A stretch of 64,000 nucleotides of DNA from Spongilla lacustris. Its lineage: Eukaryota; Porifera; Demospongiae; Spongillida; Spongillidae. Below are positions 56,845 to 64,000 of this stretch, piece by piece (the first letter of the stretch is position 1; every line of letters begins with the position of its first letter). The position numbers and the translations under genes were made by a program. The notes under the pieces are model-generated. The model worked only from the letters and a program-made list of their open reading frames with translations. It was not told where the DNA came from and made no database searches. The stretch is from contig OX442420.1 in NCBI GenBank assembly GCA_949361645.1, positions 1,518,244 through 1,582,243 of the forward strand. Direction: 5' to 3'.

Positions 56845-57090
56845 AGGTCAAGGGTAGGTCTATGCAAGGTAGGTCTATGGATGCAGGGTAGGTCTGTGTA
56901 GGTACACGTAGGGGTTCATGCAGGGTAGGTCTGTGTAGGTACACGTAGGGGTTCATGCAGGGTAGGTCTGTGTAGGTCCATGTAGGGGTTCATGCAGGGT
57001 AGGTCTATGTAGGTCCATGTAGGGATTCATGCAGGGTAGGCCTATGTAAGTAGGTTCATGGAGGGTAGGCCTATGTAGGTCCATCTAGGA
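56845..57090. repeat. 37-bp minisatellite
   Basis: Units of CATGCAGGGTAGGTCTGTGT plus AGGTACACGTAGGGGTT repeat at 37-bp spacing (for example 56881 and 56918) with decay at the ends. Confidence 0.88.
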
Positions 57091-57289
57091 GGTAGGTCTA
57101 CATGTAAGCTCCAGGGCAGGCAGCACTACATGGGTCTCTAACATCAGATAAGGTTGTGGGTTCTATTCAAGTTTATTATATTCACAGCACAGATCAATGG
57201 GCAGATCTTACATGTAAGATTAAGAGTAGGTACATGTACATGTATGACAAAAGACCTTCAGTATTCTGGTACATGTAGACCTATAGTTG

Positions 57290-60200
57290 ATGCATGATGT
57301 ATAGGCTGATGTATGGGATATCAGCTGGTGTATAGTGTATAGGCTGGTGTATGGGGTACTGTGTATAGGCTGGGGTACGGTGTATAGGCTGGGGTACGGT
57401 GTATAGGCTGGTGATGGTGTATAGTGTATAGGCTGGTGATGGTGTATGGTGTATAGGCTGGTGTATGGTGTATAGGCTGGTGTATGGTGTATAGGCTGGT
57501 GTATGGTATATAGGCTGGTGTATGGTGTATAGGCTGGTGTATGGTGTATAGGCTGGGGTACGGTGTATAGTCTGGTGTATGGTGTATAGGCTGGTGTATG
57601 GTGTATAGGCTGGTGTATGGGATATCGGCTGGTGTATGGTGTATAGGCTGGTGTATGGTGTATAGGCTGGTGTATGGTGTATAGGCTGGTGTATGGTGTA
57701 TAGGCTGGTGTATGGTGTATAGGCTGGTGTATGGTGTACAGGCTGGTGTATGGTGTATAGGCTGGTGTATGGTGTATAGGCTGGTGTATGGTGTATAGGC
57801 TGGTGTATGGTGTACAGGCTGGTGTATGGTGTACAGGCTGGTGTATGGTGTACATGTATAGGCTGGTGTATGGTGTATAGGCTGGTGCATGGTGTACAGG
57901 CTGGTGTATGGTGTATAGGCTGGTGTATGGTGTATAGGCTGGTGTATGGTGTATACGCTGGTGTATGGTCTATAGGCTGGGGTACAGTGTATAAGCTGGT
58001 GTATGGTCTATAGGCTGGTGTATGGTGTATAAGCTGGTGTATGGTGTATAGGCTGGTGTATGGTGTATAGGCTGGTGTATGGTGTATAGGCTGGTGTATG
58101 GTGTATACGCTGGTGTATGGTATATAGGCTGGGGTACGGTGTATAAGCTGGTGTATGGTGTATAGGCTGGTGTATGGTGTATAAGCTGGTATGGTGTATA
58201 GGCTGATGTATGGTGTATAGGCTGATGTATGGTATATAGGCTGGTGTATGGTGTATAGGCTGGTGTATGGGATATCGGTTGGTGTACATGTATGGTGTAT
58301 AGACTGATGTATGGGATGGCTAGTGTATGGTGTATAGGCTGGTGTATGGTGTATAGGCTGGTGTATGGTGTATAGGCTGGTGTATGGTGTATAGGCTGGT
58401 GTATGGTGTATAGGCTGGTGTATGGTGTATAGGCTGGTGTATGGTGTATAGGCTGGTGTATGGTGTATAGGCTGGTGTATGGTGTATAGGCTGGTGTATG
58501 GTGTACAGGCTGGTGTATGGTGTATAGGCTGGTGTATGGTGTATAGGCTGGTGTATGGTGTGTAGGCTGGTGTATGGTGTATAGGCTGGTGTATGGTGTA
58601 TAGGTTGGTGTATGGTGTACAGGCTGGTGTATGGTGTATAGGCTGGTGTATGGTGTATAGGCTGGTGTACATTGTATGGTGTATAAGCTGGTGTATGGTA
58701 TATAGGCTGGTGTATGGTGTATATGCTGGGGTACGGTGTATAAGCTGGTGTATGGTGTATAGGCTGGTGTATGGTGTATAGGCTGGTGTATGGTGTATAG
58801 GCTGGTGTATGGTGTATACGCTGGTGTATGGTGTATAGGCTGATGTATGGTGTATAGGCTGATGTATGGTATATAGGCTGGTGTATGGTGTATAGGCTGG
58901 GGTACGGTGTATATGCTGGTATATAATGTATAGGCTGGTGTATGGTGTATAGGCTGGTGTATGGTGTATAGGCTGATGTATGGTGTATAGGCTGGTGTAT
59001 GGTATATAGGCTGGTGTATGGTGTATAGGCTGGTGTATGGTGCATAGGCTGGGGTACGGTGTATAGGCTGGTGTATGGTGTATAGGCTGGTGTATGGTGT
59101 ATAGGCTGGTGTATGGGATATCGGCTGGTGTACATGTATGGTGTATAGACTGATGTATGGGATGGCTAGTGTATGGTGTATAGGCTGGTGTATGGTGTAT
59201 AGGCTGGTGTATGGTGTATAGGCTGGTGTATGGTGTATACGCTGGTGTATGGTGTATAGGCTGGTGTATGGTGTATAGGCTGGTGTATGGTGTATAGGCT
59301 GGTGTATGGTGTATAGGCTGGTGTATGGTGTATAGGCTGGTATGGTGTATGGTGTATAGGCTGGTGTATGGTATATAGGCTGGTGTATGGTGTATAGGCT
59401 GGTGTATGGTGTATAGGCTGGGGTACGGTGTATAGGCTGGTGTATGGTGTATAGGCTGGTGTATGGTGTATAGGCTGGTGTATGGGATATCGGCTGGTGT
59501 ATGGTGTATAGGCTGGTGTATGGTGTATAGGCTGGTGTATGGTGTATAGGCTGGTGTATGGTGTATAGGCTGGTGTATGGTGTATAGGCTGGTGTATGGT
59601 GTACAGGCTGGTGTATGGTGTATAAGCTGGTGTATGGTGTATAGGCTGGTGTATGGTGTACAGGCTGGTGTACATGTATAGGCTGGTGTATGGTGTATAG
59701 GCTGGTGCATGGTGTACAGGCTGGTGTATGGTGTATAGGCTGGTGTATGGTGCATAGGCTGGTGTATGGTGTATACGCTGGTGTATGGTCTATAGGCTGG
59801 GGTACGGTGTATAAGCTGGTGTATGGTGTATAGGCTGGTGTATGGTGTATGGTGTATAGGCTGGTGTATGGTGTATAGGCTGGTGTATGGTGTATACACC
59901 TGTAGGCTGGTGTATGGTGTATACGCTGGTGTATGGTATATAGGCTGGGGTACGGTGTATAAGCTGGTGTATGGTGTATAGGCTGGTGTATGGTGTATAA
60001 GCTGGTATGGTGTATAGGCTGATGTATGGTGTATAGGCTGATGTATGGTATATAGGCTGGTGTATGGTGTATAGGCTGGTGTATGGGATATCGGCTGGTG
60101 TACATGTATGGTGTATAGACTGATGTATGGGATGGCTAGTGTATGGTGTATAGGCTGGTGTATGGTGTATAGGCTGGTGTATGGTGTATAGGCTGGTGTA

Positions 60201-62970
60201 TGGTGTATAGGCTGGTGTATGGTGTATAGGCTGGTGTATGGTGTATAGGCTGGTGTATGGTGTATAGGCTGGTGTATGGTGTATAGGCTGGTGTATGGTG
60301 TACAGGCTGGTGTATGGTGTATAGGCTGGTGTATGGTGTATAGGCTGGTGTATGGTGTGTAGGCTGGTGTATGGTGTATAGGCTGGTGTATGGTGTATAG
60401 GTTGGTGTATGGTGTACAGGCTGGTGTATGGTGTATAGGCTGGTGTATGGTGTATAGGCTGGTGTACATTGTATGGTGTATAAGCTGGTGTATGGTATAT
60501 AGGCTGGTGTATGGTGTATATGCTGGGGTACGGTGTATAAGCTGGTGTATGGTGTATAGGCTGGTGTATGGTGTATAAGCTGGTGTATGGTGTATAGGCT
60601 GGTGTATGGTGTATAGGCTGGTGTATGGTGTATAGGCTGGTGTATGGTGTATAGGCTGGTGTATGGTGTATAGGCTGATGTATGGTGTATAGGCTGGTGT
60701 ATGGTATATAGGCTGGTGTATGGTGTATAGGCTGGTGTATGGTGCATAGGCTGGGGTACGGTGTATAGGCTGGTGTATGGTGTATAGGCTGGTGTATGGT
60801 GTATAGGCTGGTGTATGGGATATCGGCTGGTGTACATGTATGGTGTATAGACTGATGTATGGGATGGCTAGTGTATGGTGTATAGGCTGGTGTATGGTGT
60901 ATAGGCTGGTGTATGGTGTATAGGCTGGTGTATGGTGTATACGCTGGTGTATGGTGTATAGGCTGGTGTATGGTGTATAGGCTGGTGTATGGTGTATAGG
61001 CTGGTGTATGGTGTATAGGCTGGTGTATGGTGTATAGGCTGGTATGGTGTATGGTGTATAGGCTGGTGTATGGTATATAGGCTGGTGTATGGTGTATAGG
61101 CTGGTGTATGGTGTATAGGCTGGGGTACGGTGTATAGGCTGGTGTATGGTGTATAGGCTGGTGTATGGTGTATAGGCTGGTGTATGGGATATCGGCTGGT
61201 GTATGGTGTATAGGCTGGTGTATGGTGTATAGGCTGGTGTATGGTGTATAGGCTGGTGTATGGTGTATAGGCTGGTGTATGGTGTATAGGCTGGTGTATG
61301 GTGTACAGGCTGGTGTATGGTGTATAAGCTGGTGTATGGTGTATAGGCTGGTGTATGGTGTATAGGCTGGTGTATGGTGTACAGGCTGGTGTACATGTAT
61401 AGGCTGGTGTATGGTGTATAGGCTGGTGCATGGTGTACAGGCTGGTGTATGGTGTATAGGCTGGTGTATGGTGCATAGGCTGGTGTATGGTGTATACGCT
61501 GGTGTATGGTCTATAGGCTGGGGTACGGTGTATAAGCTGGTGTATGGTGTATAGGCTGGTGTATGGTGTATGGTGTATAGGCTGGTGTATGGTGTATAGG
61601 CTGGTGTATGGTGTATACACCTGTAGGCTGGTGTATGGTGTATACGCTGGTGTATGGTATATAGGCTGGGGTACGGTGTATAAGCTGGTGTATGGTGTAT
61701 AGGCTGGTGTATGGTGTATAAGCTGGTATGGTGTATAGGCTGATGTATGGTGTATAGGCTGATGTATGGTATATAGGCTGGTGTATGGTGTATAGGCTGG
61801 TGTATGGGATATCGGCTGGTGTACATGTATGGTGTATAGACTGATGTATGGGATGGCTAGTGTATGGTGTATAGGCTGGTGTATGGTGTATAGGCTGGTG
61901 TATGGTGTATAGGCTGGTGTATGGTGTATAGGCTGGTGTATGGTGTATAGGCTGGTGTATGGTGTATAGGCTGGTGTATGGTGTATAGGCTGGTGTATGG
62001 TGTACAGGCTGGTGTATGGTGTATAGGCTGGTGTATGGTGTATAGGCTGGTGTATGGTGTGTAGGCTGGTGTATGGTGTATAGGCTGGTGTATGGTGTAT
62101 AGGCTGGTGTATGGTGTACAGGCTGGTGTATGGTGTATAGGCTGGTGTATGGTGTATAGGCTGGTGTATGGTGTATAGGCTGGTGTATGGTGTATAGGCT
62201 GGTATAGGCTGATGTATGGGATATCGGCTGGTGTATGGTGTATAGGCTGGTGTATGGGATATCAGCTGGTGCATAGTTTATAGGCTGGTGTATGGTGTAT
62301 GGTGTATAGGCTGGTGTATGGTGTATAGGCTGGTGTATGGTGTATAGGCTGATGTATGGTGTATAGGCTGGTGTATGGTGTATAGGCTGGTGTATAGTGT
62401 ACAGGCTGGTGTATGGTGTATAGGCTGATGTATGGTGTATAGGCTGGTGTATGGTGTATAGGCTGGTGTATGGTGTACAGGCTGGTGTATGGTGTATAGG
62501 CTGGTGTATGGTGTATAGGCTGGTGTATGGTGTATAGGCTGATGTATGGTATATAGGCTGGTGTATGGTGTATAGGCTGGTGTATGGGATATCGGCTGGT
62601 GTACATGTATGGTGTATAGACTGATGTATGGGATGGCTGGTGTATGGTGTATAGGCTGGTGTATGGTGTATAGGGTGTATAGGCTGATGTATGGTGTATA
62701 TGCTGGTGTATGGTGTAAAGGGTGTATAGGCTGATGTATGGTGTATAGGCTGGTGTATGGTGTATAGGCTGATGTATGGGATATCGGCTGGTGTACGGTG
62801 TATAGGCTGGTGTTTGGGATATCAGCTGGTGTATAGTGTATAGGCTGGTGTATGGTGTATAGGCTGGTGTATGGTGTATAGGCTGGTGTATGGTGTATAG
62901 GCTGGTGTATGGTGTATAGGCTGGTGTATGGTGTATAGGCTGATGTATGGTGTATAGGCTGGTGTATGGT
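57290..62970. repeat. 19-bp satellite array, ~300 units
   Basis: The unit GGCTGGTGTATGGTGTATA repeats at exact 19-bp spacing (for example 58337 and 58356) over about 5.7 kb. Variants (GGGTACGG, GATATCGG, GTACAGG, TACATGTATGG) mark a higher-order structure. The marker GGGATGGCTAG/GG appears at about 58315, 59161, 60131, 60863, 61852 and 62632, and blocks recur at about 1.70-1.72 kb. Since 19 is 1 modulo 3 and the minus-strand unit has no stop in any phase, very long minus frames (up to 1371 codons) are inevitable and not evidence of a gene. Confidence 0.97.
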
Positions 62971-63210
62971 ATACCAGCCCATACATCATGCACACACCAG
63001 CACAAACCTCATGACACACCAGCACACACTAGCACACACACCAGCACACACCTACCTCCAAAGCCACAGTAGCCTGCCTCCTTTTAGTCTTTGCAGATGT
63101 CAGGTTGGTACTGCCAATGAACAGTACAGTCACTGTGACTACAGGGGACCTTTCCTAGGGGAGGGGAAAATGGCACCTAGAATGCTGTCTGCACATTATG
63201 CCGCAATGGA

Positions 63211-63380
63211 AAGTGTGCCCATTACGGCATGCTCCTTTTAAAGTGTGCCCATTACGGCATGCTCCTTCTAAAGTGTGCCCATTACGGCATGCTCCCTTTA
63301 AAGTGTGCCCATTACGGCATGCTGCCTTTAAAGTGTGCCCATTACGGCATGCTCCTTTTAAAGTGTGCCCTTTAAAGTGT
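63211..63380. repeat. 30-bp tandem repeat (5-6 units)
   Basis: AAGTGTGCCCATTACGGCAT plus GCTCCTTTTA repeats at 63211, 63241, 63271, 63301, 63331 and partially at 63361. Head-to-tail without spacers. Confidence 0.95.
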
Positions 63381-63589
63381 GTGACACTTTCTGTACAGTT
63401 CATGTTCATGCATCATGTGCTTGTTATCATACATACACGCACACACACATACACGAACACACACACACAACACTCATGTAATCTCGTACAATTGTATGCC
63501 ACAATATTTGGCTTCATCACATCTGCTACCACACCTTCCTTGACCACACCCACCTGCTGGCTGCACTCCCCGTGAGGTCTCCCTCCCCT

Positions 63590-64000
63590 CTGTAGCTGTT
63601 AAGTGTCTGCCATAGATTTGAGTTACTATTGATTCTCCATGCATCGCTTCTTGCCATAGGTGCACTCCATACAGTAGCTGTTGCTATGAAATTCTCCGTA
63701 GCTGCTAGGTACACCATAGCTGTTTGCTATGGGGCGGGGTACACCATAGCTGTACTTCATACTGTATAGCTGTTAACTCTGGGTACTCCATCACTTATTG
63801 CCATAGGGTAGTAGCTGTTTGCTGTGAGATATTCAGTACCTGTCTGCCATAGGGTCCACTCAAAACAGTAGCTGTTTACAGTGCAGCCTTGGTAGCTGTA
63901 TGCCATACATGTAGGGTCCACTCCACAGCTTATTGCCATAGAGTCCACTCCATACAGTAGCTGTTTGCTGTGCATGGGGTATTCCGTAGCTGCCTGCCGT
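63590..64000. repeat. Degenerate ~35-bp minisatellite
   Basis: Imperfect repetition of GCCATAGGGTCCACTCCATA and CAGTAGCTGTTTGCTGTG-like strings to the end of the window. Confidence 0.75.

Noticed and set aside
57281..61396. 1371-codon minus-strand frame and several other frames of 169-711 codons in the satellite
   Set aside because: They are a direct consequence of a 19-bp unit with no minus-strand stop in any phase. The composition is a pure repeat and there is no start context or domain.
63211..63380. Regular 30-bp repeats resembling a CRISPR array
   Set aside because: Units are head-to-tail with no spacers and the genome is eukaryotic.

Overview
This window looks like an intron-bearing metazoan genome, most likely a marine invertebrate (sponge- or cnidarian-like). 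I cannot name the species. The reasons are spliced genes with short GT-AG introns, very low gene density, abundant microsatellites, long G/C homopolymer runs, and many nested DNA transposons, including Ginger1-type elements and SWIM/YqaJ/PHD mobile-element genes. I saw no bacterial operons, CRISPR arrays, rRNA or tRNA genes.

Host-type genes are few. A two-exon seven-transmembrane protein of about 458 residues lies at 7041-8496 (minus). A secreted protein of 124 residues with a PKD-like domain lies at 48768-49569 (plus, three exons). A frameshifted head-to-head paralogue of it lies at 44343-45193 (minus). A weaker spliced Cys-rich candidate is at 21125-21778.

Layout. 1-5200: a foldback element cut by the window edge, three copies of a GC-rich repeat, and transposon termini with G/C runs. 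7041-11320: the 7TM gene, its transposon-derived 5' neighbourhood and a CA-rich tract. 11.6-15.4 kb: fragments of mobile-element proteins (SAP-like, HTH transposase-like, nuclease-like) and palindromes. 15705-22596: a foldback element split by a 6.1 kb CACTA-like insertion. 23392-25053: two 0.8 kb foldback palindromes side by side. 28190-44314: a 16 kb inverted-repeat structure. Its two arms each carry a Ginger-type insertion at the same CCGG site (29394-36744 and 42030-43807), and a third Ginger element (37612-41304) lies in the centre. The first of these is itself interrupted by a SWIM/YqaJ/PHD cassette with inverted arms, and one arm of that cassette holds another foldback element. 44.3-49.6 kb: the PKD gene pair. 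49.6-57 kb: microsatellites, a TTAA-flanked element, a hAT-like MITE and a 37-bp minisatellite. 57.3-62.97 kb: a 19-bp satellite of about 300 units. 63.2-64 kb: two further minisatellites.

The most interesting part is 28-44 kb. Three different Ginger elements, recognised by integrase (Zn-binding, DDE, GPY) plus OTU domains, TGT...ACA termini and 4-bp target duplications, sit within 14.4 kb. Two of them occupy the homologous CCGG site in opposite arms of one inverted duplication. The arms also preserve empty sites that help order several insertions.
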